The notes below the pieces were generated by a model. The model made no database searches, was not told the origin of the DNA, and saw nothing but the letters and a program-made list of their open reading frames with translations. Positions 13,300 through 23,384 of a DNA stretch of 64,000 bases are shown here, piece by piece (the stretch's first letter is position 1; each line of letters opens with the position of its first letter). The stretch spans positions 15,882,923 to 15,946,922 of the forward strand of contig BSYO01000022.1 of assembly GCA_033239525.1 (NCBI GenBank), read 5' to 3'. Made by a program: the position numbers and the translations under genes. Origin of the DNA: Nepenthes gracilis. Taxonomy: Eukaryota; Streptophyta; Magnoliopsida; Caryophyllales; Nepenthaceae.

Positions 13300-13412
13300 C
13301 ATAAATGATCTAGCTAATTCCAAAGTTTTGAAAATGCAAAGTCATAAATGACCCTCTTTGGAAAATGTAAAATCATAAATGATACCTTGGGTAGGAAATC
13401 ATAAATGATGGC
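13300..13412 (+). repeat. Short direct repeats upstream of the TATA box
   Basis: The string 'tcataaatga' with variants occurs three times (about 13,350, 13,372 and 13,401) just upstream of the TATA motif. This is typical of U3 enhancer-like repeats in LTRs. Function is inferred only from position. Confidence 0.4.
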
Positions 13413-13419
13413 CACCTAA

Positions 13420-13445
13420 TTCATGGGCTATAAATAAGTATTTAA
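13420..13445 (+). promoter_or_regulatory. TATA box of the LTR-like fragment
   Basis: The string gggctataaataagta matches the plant TATA consensus and sits 25-40 bp upstream of a plausible start region (13,460-13,480). It is the only strong TATA in this element. Confidence 0.45.
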
Positions 13446-14345
13446 GAGCACTGTAAAAAGGCACCACTAGAAACTCTTAGTAAAGAAGGAGACCGAAAGC
13501 TAAGGCAAGTAGAAAAGAATTCAGGCAAGATACTCACCCCTATTTCTAAACTCATGTTTATGTTGCTATGAAAAGTATATGATATTCTGTATGAAGTATG
13601 CTTTTGTCAAGTTTTATGACTTATCGTTCAAATGCATGTTTAAAGGAAATTGCTACGCATGATGTTAGATTTATTCGCTTATGATTAATTGTCAATTGTT
13701 ATAAATTTTGATAAATTCATGTTTACGGGAAAGAATTTAGGTCTTAAGATAAACTAGAATTCCTGCTATTGATCTCTGTTTCTGTCAAAAGATCTGTGGA
13801 TTTAAGATAAAAGACCTCTGACATTTTATAGAAAATAATTTAGAGCTCCGGCATTTTGAAAAATGAACTTTGGATTAGAGCCTTGATTAACAGTAAATGA
13901 ACTCCGGATTTATGAACTCCGGATTTTGACAGAAAGCACTCCGAATTTAGAACTTCGGATTTTAATAGAAAATGTACTCTGAATTTAAGAACTTTGGACT
14001 TTAACAGAAAGCACTCCGGATTAAGAGCTTCGGATTTTTAAACAGAAACACACTCCGGATTTTAGAGTTATGGATTTTTGAAAAGAAAAGTAATTCGCTC
14101 ACCATGAAAAAAGAACTCCGCCTTCCCGTTTAAGAACTGGCCAATCAGAAAAGATAACCTCGCTTTTTACTCCTAGCTTTTGAGAACAACTCATGATTCA
14201 AGAACTGGCATTTAAACAAAGAACTTGCTTGAAATGAACTCCGGCTTTTGAACTCGGGATCTTAGAGCTGGATTTTATAAGAAAGTGAACTCGGGTTTAT
14301 GAACTTCGGATTTTTAAAGAAAAAGCACTGGCCCATTTTAAAATG

Positions 14346-16859
14346 AGCATAGGTTGGCTAATTGAAATCGGTTACTGAAGGCAAGAGTTTCTAGTAATCT
14401 GTCACAGACAACACTCAACTATTGGTAATTCTTGGATCCTAACTTGATCATTGCAAGGCATCATCAAGAAACATGGAAGCAAAGTTGAACTATAGAACTA
14501 ATTATCCACAATCTATCCTCTTGAATAATTCTACAATATCATTGCACTAGGCTGCTTCATACTTTTTGAAAAGTGTAGCAAGTTTATTGATTTGTCAGTT
14601 TAGCAGCAACAGTAGTAGCAATATTTATGTAGCTAACATTCTTGCAACTTGGAGGGAAATCTTTGACGAGCATTATATTTATAGCAGCAAGACCACTGCA
14701 TTATATTTATTCTTGCAAGGCATTATATTTATTTAGCAGCAACTTGTAGTAGTACCATGCTTAACGAGCATTATATTTATTGTTTTCGAGGTTCATTCTT
14801 GAATCTTTGAATTCCTAATCAAGACCACTGCACTAAAGATCATTATGTGAACTTATTGAGAAAGAAGCAACTCCTTGGTAGTATTCTAAAATTGCTCTTG
14901 CAATTGTTGTAGTCTCTTGGGCTATCGGGAATTTAAGATCCAATGACAAGGGCAGCTATTGTTTACTAGCATCTGTGTTCAACAAGTACAGCTAGTCCAT
15001 TTGTTTATTGTAGTAATTTATATAACCACAATATATAACTCCACTAAATATTGTCATGAACTTATAGTTTCATTCCTCACTTCTTGGTTATTTAGTGCGC
15101 CTCCACATTTTTTTTTTTTTTTGCATTTTCCTGCTTCTATTTTGAAATTATGCTTCTACTTTGAAAATATTTGTAATCCATTCTTGATTCACTTCATGTA
15201 TGCCACATCCATATGTCCATATTTCCAATGATGATCTCAGAATTAATAGTTTGAAACAAGAACCATTCTACAGACCATTACTACCCCATTTTGAATTTTG
15301 ATTGCAGCAATGAATCTGATCTCAATACCAAAAACTCTATATTCTATTTTCCATTCCATGCACTCATACCTTCTCAGGAAAGGCCACATCTACTTTGATA
15401 TTTCTAAATTTCTAATTCTGAAAGGACTTTAGAGATTTATATCCCATCATTCATCATATACATACCACATTTTGCATGCATCAAACAAGGCAACAAGTCT
15501 AGATGGAGATCGCAAGTATTTTTCTTTCTCATTTGATAACTTTGTGTTGAATGCTGCTTAGAATTTGTTACATAATGTGTTTAACTTCTTGAGCATCATC
15601 ATCAACATTTAATGGAAAGTACAAACTTTAGACATACAAATATTGTTCCAATTAAAATGTATACAATTTATTATACAAACTTTGCAATTTCTTCATGATA
15701 GTTATAGTAATGGAGTTCTACCATGCGCATTGCTTATTTACCACAATCAAAGGCTATTAATATCCTATAAATTTCACATACACTTCAATGTTTTATTGAT
15801 CTTGACATGCCAACTAGTCACTTATCATTTTGGAATCATCATAGCTCATTAACGTGGAATGATCAAGAAGTAAAAGAGGCGTTTGGACCACATGGTTGTA
15901 TCTTCTATTTGCATGTTCACTCATGAATGGATAAACCAATTATCATTGAGTACATGACGCCATTTGAAGCTAGAACCACGAGGAATATGTTGTATGGAAG
16001 AATTTATTGGCAATGATGCACAAAAAATCTCCAATCTGTCTTTCAGTTGACTACCATTGTCAGAATATAATCTGGATTCAACAATCAAAACTACCATTGC
16101 ACCTTCATCCTTTAGATTTCAATTGACACTGTAGAACAAGGCTTACCTATTGTGTAATCAACCATCTTCAATGTAATTACAACAGTTCAAAGCTACAAGT
16201 AACAAGTGCACCAATTTGCCAACAGAAAAGTGCAGCATTGCAACCAAATGGACATTTAGCAGAATAATGTTACACATTCTACGTTGCTAGATATTGCCCT
16301 GACAAATGGACATTTTTAAATAGCACAAGGACAAACTAGAAGCCACAACAGTGACACTCAATAGAAGCTAGTAGAGCTAAACAACATAATCAACCAAAGA
16401 CACAACAAGAGTCTATAGATCGAATCCCTCAGCATGAATACATTAATTAGAAAGATTTGCAACAACAAAAATCAGTAAGAACCAGTCCACTAATTTACCA
16501 AGATAGAACTTCAACTCATTAAACAGATGATATCACACATGGGTTGCGTCATAGGCTAATATACTTGACTCCAACCTTGTAGCAAACAACTTCATAGATG
16601 CCTCCACTTTTGGCAAATTTTAGGAACAAAGGAGGAAATACAAAATCAGCATTCTTTTTCTCCAAAATTGCAAGTTAAGGGCCGTGTTTTCATCAACAAA
16701 TCTGATACAAGCCATGTATAACTACATTATTATTATAGGATGGACAAATTTACTTATAGGCTCAGAATTTTATTTGAGAAGGAAGATACCTTATTTTGCT
16801 AGTATAGTAATATAACTTTAAAGAATAGTATTACTTGAATGACATGGAACCATATTCAT
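14346..16859. other. Unclassified sequence, no gene seen
   Basis: About 2.5 kb of moderately A+T-rich DNA with local repeats of 'cattatatttatt' and 'agcagcaact' (14,600-14,790) and a T15 run at about 15,109. The longest frame is about 90 codons (14,959-15,231) and has no recognisable motif. It is probably decayed repeat sequence. Confidence 0.45.
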
Positions 16860-17031
16860 TTCACCCTCGACAACAAGGATGCTCTCATGGAAGGAGTATT
16901 GTCGTGATCTTAGTTGAAGGGAAGATACCAAAAGGCAGGTGATCCTAGTTGAAGGGAAGCTACCGAAAGGCAGGTGACGACATTGTCGGTTAGAGATGAA
17001 GGGTCCCCCACAAAGGTCATGAGAGAAAGTT
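16860..17031 (+). mobile_element. Leftover 3' internal end of a second copia copy
   Basis: 16,980-17,031 matches 19,600-19,654, the internal sequence just upstream of the 3' LTR, including 'tgtcggttagag' and the run of Cs. The motif 'gttgaagggaag' is itself repeated at 16,915 and 16,953. Thus the first LTR is preceded by sequence that should only precede a 3' LTR. This suggests a former tandem (LTR-internal-LTR-internal-LTR) arrangement or a recombinant. Confidence 0.5.
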
Positions 17032-18112
17032 TGTTGGGTTTTATTTACTCCATTGTGGGTAGCTCAACAAACGAAAAGTGATCGAATGATTGGAGTATTT
17101 GTGCATGCTTCACTCCCACATCAAACGGCCAGAGGAGTAATCAGTGTCGAGCTAATGAGGTCGGCCGGCCAGCTGAGGGAGGCCGACCGGTAGCCGGAGG
17201 CCGACTCAGATGGAAGAAGAAGCCAACAGTTGGAGGCTGGTCGGACATTCGACGAAGGCCAGCCAGAGTGTTGAGGCCAAAGGGCAGCTACATCGGTGTG
17301 GAGGATCAACAGAAAGACTAAAGACGACTGACTTGAAGTAGCCAACCAGATGGAAGAGTCGGCCACCTGGGTGAGGCTGACTAATTGAGAAGAGGCCCAC
17401 CTGGGTGAGACCGGCCAGGAGCAGCCAAGCTGGTATGGCTGAGCCAAGATGAAGCTGTCGGAGTAGATGGGGGCCAGGTCTGTTCTACCAAAAGTGTAAA
17501 AACTAGTGAAAGTGTGAAAAATGATAGCACGTATAACAAATTCCCTGCAAGATCCAAAACAAGTTAGCAGGTAAACAATTTGGTGCAATAAATCCCCTAC
17601 AAGATCCAGAGCAGGTGAGCAATTTGGTATAACAAATCCCCTACAAAATCCAGGGAATGTGAGCTGGGTAATTTGCACGATTTGGGCCGGATGTCATTAT
17701 AAAGCACACCAAATGCTTTAGGATTAGTGTGGAAGAGGTGTGTGCAGGCCTTCCTCTTCGCCAATAGTCCATTTGTAAAATTAAAGAGTAGAGGGTGCCG
17801 TCAGTGAGAGAAGGAGAGAAGAAAAAGAAAGAAAAGAGAGAATGTGATTTTCTTACTTTATAGTTTCTTGCTTCATCTCGGGTCAGTTGCTGGTACTCTA
17901 TTTTAGGGGTTCGTATAACCAAATTCTACATAGTGAAGATTTTTTAAAATTTGTCCTGTGGTTTTTTCTTGATTGAAAAATATTTTTCACGTTAAAAATC
18001 GTTATATATTGTTGTATTTCCTATACTCACAATTTGGTGGCTGATGGCCGACGGGGGGTTCGGGGGTTATTCCACTGCGTTGGGTAGTGTGTATCCGGGA
18101 TGAACTCCAACA
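17032..18112 (+). repeat. 5' LTR of the copia element
   Basis: 1,081 bp, TGTTGGG...CCAACA. It matches the second LTR along its length but with many substitutions and small indels, so the insertion is old. It contains a GGCCG-rich stretch (17,160-17,440) and three degenerate copies of a roughly 48-bp unit with 'aatcccctacaagatcc' (17,535-17,680). The 185-codon minus-strand frame across it is an accident of GC-rich, CpG-bearing sequence. Confidence 0.85.
17690..17722 (+). promoter_or_regulatory. LTR TATA box with adjacent small palindrome
   Basis: The string 'cattataaag' is followed by an imperfect inverted repeat (aaagcac...tgcttta). In the other LTR (20,335-20,361) the palindrome is perfect (aaagtgc, 5 bp, gcacttt). 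Conservation of both motifs in the two LTRs points to the core promoter of the element. Confidence 0.5.
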
Positions 18113-18114
18113 AG

Positions 18115-18130
18115 TGGTATCTAAATAAGG
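18115..18130 (+). other. Primer-binding site, initiator Met-tRNA type, degenerate
   Basis: TGGTATCTAAATAAGG lies 2 bp inside the 5' LTR. The first seven bases equal the usual copia site (TGGTATCAGAGC); most of the rest differ by G-to-A or C-to-T. Confidence 0.7.
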
Positions 18131-18138
18131 TTGTAAAC

Positions 18139-18990
18139 TTACGATTTGATGGCATTGACATCGAGGAGTTTACAATTTTGTGTAGAGTATTTAATGGGCA
18201 AAATAATTTTATCCTTTTGTAAAAAAGGGTGAGAAATATTTTGACTTGAGAAGGAATGATAAAAGCACATCGAAGGAATAAAGACAAGTCAAAAAATATG
18301 AAGAAGAAGTGGCAAGATAAGAAGGGTCTTTCTAATTATACGATCAAATTGTATCTTATGGATAATACTCTTTAAGAGGTCATTGGCTTCTCGGATTTAG
18401 CAAAAGTTTGAGAGAAACTTGAGAGCTGGTATAAGTCCAAGTCCCTGACGATGATAATACATGTGAAGAAGCAGTTCTATGACTTTTATTTATCCGAAGG
18501 AAAAAGTTTTGAGAAGCACTTGGACGTGTTTAACCAGATATTGACACAAATGTCAGCATTTAATGAAAAGGTCAAATAAGAAGATAAAGCATTAGTGTTG
18601 CTAGCCTCTCTGCCGACCTCGTATGATCATATTATCACGATACTACTATTCGAAAAGGGTACACTTAGGTTGGATGAGGTTATTACTTCCCTACTTATGA
18701 ATAAGTTAAGGCAGAGGGGATGCGCAGAGGATTCCAAGGAGCCAAGTCTCCTTGTTGCCACTAGAAGTTGGAGACTGGAAAGGCCGAGGGCACAAGGTGG
18801 CAAACCAGAGAAGTGCAATGATCAGCCCAAGTTTTAAGATATTGAGTGCTTCTACTGTGGCAAGAAGGGCCACTTGAAGTGGGATTGCTGAAGGAGAAAG
18901 TGGGAGAAGGAGGGCAGAGGCCATTATGAAGAGAGGAGGGATCATGATGATAATCAGGCCTCTAATCGCTATCTGCGAAGACCTTTGAAT
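18139..18990 (+). pseudogene. gag: copia gag (UBN2-type) pseudogene
   Basis: The frame opens with LRFDGIDIEEF, matching the conserved KFDG...W start of copia gag. It continues at about 18,290-18,830 with the hallmarks of the UBN2 gag domain: W..L, KKQFYDFYLSEG, then LLASLPTSYDHI. A CCHC knuckle CFYCGKKGHLKWDC (C-x2-C-x4-H-x4-C) sits at 18,847-18,888. Gag would form the particle and bind element RNA. Several in-frame stops interrupt it (for example after ...MDNTL, after ...DLAKV, after ...NEKVK and directly after the knuckle), consistent with CAA-to-TAA and TGG-to-TGA changes. It is not functional. Confidence 0.85.
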
Positions 18991-19030
18991 TGTCAATGCA
19001 AAGAAGACACGGAGTTTCATGAGCTAGGAG

Positions 19031-19574
19031 ACAGATTGGGTGATGGATAGTGGTGCCTCACACCATGTGATATCGAGGAAGTCCCACTTCACAAGCTATA
19101 CACCTGAGTACCACGGGGTATTGAAGATCGGTAATGGTCGTTCATCAAAGGTGGTTGGCATTGGGATGTTTGCTTGTAGACATGCAACAGGATGAAACTC
19201 GCGTTGAAGGGCATGAGACATGCCTCAGATTTGAAGTGGATTGTGTTTCAATCGGGAAGTTTGTTGGGGAAGGCTTCAACATGACGTTTGGAAATGGCCA
19301 GTGGAAACTCACCAAAGACATCTCGATTATGGCAAGGGGAAGCAAGCACTCAAGATGGTACTTGATGGAGGCTTCGGTTGCCAAGAATAATGCCAAGGTG
19401 ACCAACAGGAGTATTGATCAAGGTGGTAAGAGGAGGAGGCCGAAGAAAAGTATAAGGGGTAATGGTTCTACCGTCAAAGGAGAAGCCGAAGGGGAGTGGT
19501 ACTACTCCAGGTTCGGTGGAGCGGAAGAAGGTATCATTCAGGCTTACAGAGGTCGACGCAATGATCTCAATTGA
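19031..19574 (+). pseudogene. copia protease and pre-integrase remnant
   Basis: The stretch WVMDSGASHHV (D at 19,046) is the DSGA active-site motif of the copia aspartic protease, followed by the expected SHF and KIGNGRSSKVVGIG segments. A frameshift near 19,195 then moves the homology to another frame. There FGNGQWKLTKDISIMARG resembles the gag_pre-integrase segment (F.NG.WK...G...ARG). The frame ends at 19,574 in a basic stretch (GGKRRRPKKS), and all integrase, RT and RNase H sequence is absent. The product would have processed Gag-Pol; this copy is dead. Confidence 0.8.
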
Positions 19575-19654
19575 GGAAAAGTTGCCAAAAGGCAAGCAAT
19601 GATAGTTGTCGGTTAGAGGTGAAGGATCCCCCCACAAGGTCGTGAGGAAAAGTT

Positions 19655-20740
19655 TGTTGAATTTTGGTCACTCTCTTATAAATAACTCAATAAATGAAAA
19701 ATCATCGGAGGATCAGAGTGTTCGCACGTGCTTCGCTTGTTCATTGAGTAGCTAGAGGAGTAATCAGTGCCGAGCTAATATGGCCGGCCGGCTAGTTGAA
19801 GGAGGCCAATCAGTAGCTAGAGGTCAGCTCAGATGAAAGAAGAAACTAGTAACCGAAGGTCGACCGGATAGTCAGCTGAGACCAACTGAAGTGCTGAGGC
19901 CAAAGGGTAGCCAGATTGGTGCGAAGGAACAATCGGAAGATTGAAGACGGCCGACCTGAAGTAGCCAGCAGGATGGAAGAGGTCGACTAGGCACGCCGAC
20001 TACCTGGGTGAGGCCGGCTAGGGAGGCCGGTCGACTGACAAGAAGCCCACTTAGGTGAGGCCGACCAAGAGCAGCTAGACTGGTGTGGCCGAGCAGAGAT
20101 GAGGCCGTCGGAGTAGATGGGGCCAAGTCTATTCTACCAAAAGCGTGAGAACTGATGAAAGTATAGAAAATGATAGTTGGTGTAACGAATCCCCTACAAG
20201 ATTTAGAGCAGGTGAACGATTTGATGTAACAAATCTCCTGCAAGATCTGGAGTAGGTAAGTGATTTGGTATAACGAATCCCCTGTAAGATCCGAAGCAGG
20301 TGAGCTGAGCAATTTGTGTGATTTGGGTCAAACGTCATTATAAAGTGCACCAGGCACTTTAGGATTAGTGTGGAAGAGGTGTGTGCAGATATTTGTCTTC
20401 GCCAATAGTCACTTTGTAAAATTAGAGAGTAGAGAGGACTGTCAGTTTGAGAAGAATGAGAGAAGAAAAAGAGAGAATAAGGTTTTCTTACTCTAGAGTT
20501 TCTTACTCTATCTTAAGTCAGTTACTGGTACTCTATCTTGGAAATTTGTATAACCAAATTCTACATAGTAAAAATTTTTCAGAATTTATCATATGATTTT
20601 TTCATTAATTGAAAAGAGTTTCTACGTTAAAAGTCGTTGTATATTGTTGTGCTCCCTGTTCTCACAATTTGATGGCCGACGAGGGATTTAGGTGTTATTT
20701 TGCTGTGTGAGGTAGTGTGTATCTGGGACAAACCCTAACA
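19655..20740 (+). repeat. 3' LTR of the copia element
   Basis: 1,086 bp, TGTTGAA...CTAACA, the direct repeat of the LTR at 17,032. It has the same GGCCG-rich stretch, the same tandem 'aatcccctacaagat' units and the same TATA motif. A polypurine-like string (gtgaggaaaag) precedes it. Confidence 0.85.
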
Positions 20741-20930
20741 AGCGACCCTGCTAAGAGGGGATCGAAGAGAATGCTGTGGTGCGAACAGAGGGAGAGGGAA
20801 GGAAGGAAAGAGAGAAAGAGAAACAGAGGGAGAGTTGCGTTTGGCAAGTAGAAGAAGAAAGGAAGGAAAAAGAGAAGGAAGAAGAGAGAGAAGGAGAAAG
20901 AGTGAGAGAGAAATGGAGGGGGAAATGTTT
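20741..20930. repeat. GA-rich low-complexity tract
   Basis: About 150 bp of almost pure purine (gagagaaagagaaacagagg and similar) right after the copia 3' LTR. No gene. Confidence 0.85.
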
Positions 20931-21745
20931 GGTTAATATTTAGAGTATTAGTTTTTGGTTCTACAAATTTAATATTTTAGTATAATAAGTGTGGTCCATA
21001 TCTATCATTTTGTACCTGCAAATCTTGGTTTAATATGAAGTTCATTTCCAAGTTAATTCGACTCAGTTAGTATCATACTATTCATCTTTTATTTTTCCTG
21101 ATTGGTTTAATTTCGAGTTAATATCAGAGCCTCAAAATTTTACGTTGCACTGTAAAAATCAATACGGCACTACTAACTTTCGTAACTAGTTAATATTTAA
21201 CATTTAATGGCTAATATTTTTTATATTTCTATCATTTAGTTCCTACACTTTATTTTTTGTCTTTTAATTTTCTCTACATTGAATGGCTGAATCACTATCG
21301 TTCTTATAATTTTATATTTATGTTATTTAGTTCTCATATATTCTTTATTGTCCTTTTTTTTATTCTGAGCCTCGAATGGCTGAGCCACCGTCGCTCTTTT
21401 ATTTTTATATTTCTATACTTTAATTTTTGCACATTAATTTCTGCTACTATCAGACGGTATAGCTGCCATAAGTATTTTAATTTTTCACAATTTTTAATTT
21501 TTTTATTTAATATTTCAGATCTTTTAGTTAATTTTTGGCTGAATTCTAGTTGTTACGGTCATCCAAATTCTTATTAAATCAATAATTTAATTTTTTGTTA
21601 TATCAAATAGTTACGAAATTAGTTTCGTGTAGAAATTTGACTCCCTATAGATACGATACCCGATTTACCAAAAAAAATTATACCGAACCCTCGTGCATTT
21701 GAGAGGTCAAAAAGAACTATACCTATTGAGGTTCGATCAAGTTTT
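20931..21745 (+). mobile_element. LTR-like 5' end of an Athila-like gypsy element
   Basis: A+T-rich sequence ending in 'ctccctatagatacgatacc' (21,641) and 'cattgag'-type leader just before a primer-binding site. This is the layout at the 3' end of plant Athila/Tat LTRs. An internal direct repeat ('ttgaatggctga' at about 21,280, 'tcgaatggctga' at about 21,373) is about 93 bp apart. The 5' LTR boundary is not visible. Confidence 0.5.
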
Positions 21746-21763
21746 TGGTGTTGTTGTCAAAAA
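21746..21763 (+). other. Primer-binding site, tRNA-Asp type, deaminated
   Basis: TGGTGTTGTTGTCAAAAA aligns with the site typical of Athila-like elements, TGGCGCCGTTGCCGGGGA. All eight differences are C-to-T or G-to-A. This is the pattern left by cytosine methylation and deamination on both strands. Confidence 0.75.
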
Positions 21764-21902
21764 GTTTGTATTTTTCTACTATATCTAATTTTGTAGCCTA
21801 CCACTTAAAAAAAGATTTAAAAAACTAAAAAAAAAAAAAAAACGAGTTCAAAAAAATATATGTATATATATATTTTTATTTTATTTAATATCATAGGAAG
21901 CA

Positions 21903-23093
21903 ATGATGACAGAAGAATGTAGTATTAATGTTGATCTCCTAAGGATACAAGAAAGTAAATTTTGACACTTTGTGACTATTTACATCTTGTATTATGTTAT
22001 CCTTGTATCAACAGAACTTTAGCCTCAAATCTGAGATTATTCAATTACTGTCATAATTTCATGGAATGAATTCTGAAAATTCCTATTAATATATAAAGGA
22101 CTTTGAAGAGATTTGTGATACCTTTGTAGATAATACCTGTTTTGATGACACAATTTACTTAAAACTATTTCCATTTTTTCTTAAAGATAAAGCTAAAATG
22201 TAGTTGAATTCTCTTAAACCAAGATCAATTTTCACATGGTTAGAAATACAAAAAGAATTTTTAAAAAAATATTTTTTCACACATTGGACTCAAACTTTAC
22301 AGAGATAAATCATAAGTTTTTCTCAGAAGCACAATAAAACATTTTATCAGTGCTGGAAAAGATACAAGGATCTGCTCAATACTTGCCCACATTATAGAGT
22401 CGAGGTATGGCATATTATTAGTCTTTTTATGAATTTTTGACTCCTCAAATGCGTCAATTTATTAAAATAATGTGCAATGAAAAATTCTTTATCCCAATGA
22501 AATCTATGAATATTTTGAGAGTCTGGCTGAAAATACTCAAACTTGGGATTCAACTTACTCACATTAATTGTGAACCGAAATCTTTTAATGAGTCTAATGG
22601 TAAATTTTATTTATAAGATTCATATGACATCAATGCCAGACTTACCACTATCATAAAAAAATTGGAAGTATTAGAAACAAAGAAAGTTCACGTTATATCT
22701 AATGAAAGGTCTGCGATTTGTTGTGTCTGTGATAGTCTATCACACAAATTTGATAATTGTCCTACCTTGCCTATTCTTAAAAAAACCTTATAAGAACCAG
22801 CAAATGTTATATTGAATTTTAAAAAACCATTTCCAAGCCCTTCACAAGGAGGTAATCTATTTTCAGAAACCCACAACCCAGGGCGGAGGAATTATTCAAA
22901 TTTTAGCTGGAGAAATAAAAGGCCTTCCATCCCTCCACAATTTCAGGCCCCACCATCTCCACCACCACAACGCACTTATCAACCCGCACACAAAAGAACA
23001 CTTAAGGACAAATTACAACAATTCATGCAACAAGCCTTTAAACTCCCAGGCGATCCTAATGGACGAGTTAAGTCTCATAAGGGTTTTCAGTGA
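21903..23093 (+). pseudogene. gag: Athila-like gag pseudogene
   Basis: The core retrotransposon gag domain reads DFEEICDTF...LKLFPFFLKDKAKM then a stop, followed by LNSLKPRSIFTWLEIQKEFL and, after further stops, CWKRYKDLLNTCPH (about 22,095-22,410). The C-terminal part in another frame has a knuckle CCVCDSLSHKFDNC (about 22,718-22,760), then NPGRRNYSNFSWRN, a hallmark of Athila-type gag, and a proline-rich tail. Several stops and frameshifts break it. Protease, RT and integrase are absent: the element ends shortly after gag where A+T-rich block 2 begins. Gag of this family coats the element RNA. Confidence 0.8.
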
Positions 23094-23384
23094 TGATACC
23101 TATAAATATCTATGAGTATCTTAAAACACATGTTAATCATACTAATATTAAAAAGATTAATAAGATAAATATCAATATTAAAAATTATGAATCTAATCAT
23201 CTTAAATCTATCATTAAGAAAGTTCACATGTGTGTGTTTTTATTTCATTTAAATCAAAAAAGTACAGATATACATGTTTTACCTTTTTAGCATTGATTCC
23301 AAAACCTTACCGAATATGCACTCATGAAAAATTTGTCGAACAAATGAATTGCACTCAAGAGTTGCATAAAAATCAAATAATGTA
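23094..23384 (+). other. Residual retroelement sequence after gag
   Basis: A+T-rich; a 66-codon frame (23,090-23,290, rich in N, I and K) follows the gag tail without recognisable protease residues. It leads into block 2. Confidence 0.4.

Larger units (their letters stand above)
12860..14345 (+). mobile_element. LTR-like fragment with TCCGG tandem array
   Basis: Two array segments (12,950-13,200 and 13,860-14,340) of a degenerate 37-45-bp unit built on 'gcactccggattt' and 'gaacttcggatttt' flank a TATA-containing stretch. The stretch 13,660-14,060 matches, on the opposite strand, the last kilobase of the window (around 63,500-64,000), including 'gattaattgtcaattgtta'. The TATA box, array and overall style suggest an LTR of a Ty3/gypsy-like retrotransposon. 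No coding region lies beside it, and the homology stops near 14,345, so this copy is truncated. LTR ends are not defined. Confidence 0.5.
17032..20740 (+). mobile_element. Internally deleted Ty1/copia retrotransposon
   Basis: Two direct LTRs (17,032-18,112 and 19,655-20,740) flank only 1.5 kb of internal DNA. That DNA holds a broken gag, a protease motif and a short pre-integrase remnant. Integrase core, reverse transcriptase and RNase H are missing, so the copy cannot mobilise itself. LTRs start TGTTG and end AACA. The bases flanking the element (aagtt / agcga) are not a target-site duplication, in keeping with the extra internal remnant to its left. Assignment to copia rests on the Met-type primer-binding site, the gag motifs and the order gag-protease. 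Confidence 0.85.

Noticed and set aside
17121..17678. 185-codon minus-strand frame
   Set aside because: It lies antisense within the copia 5' LTR; the 3' LTR has different breaks in it, and the composition explains the openness.
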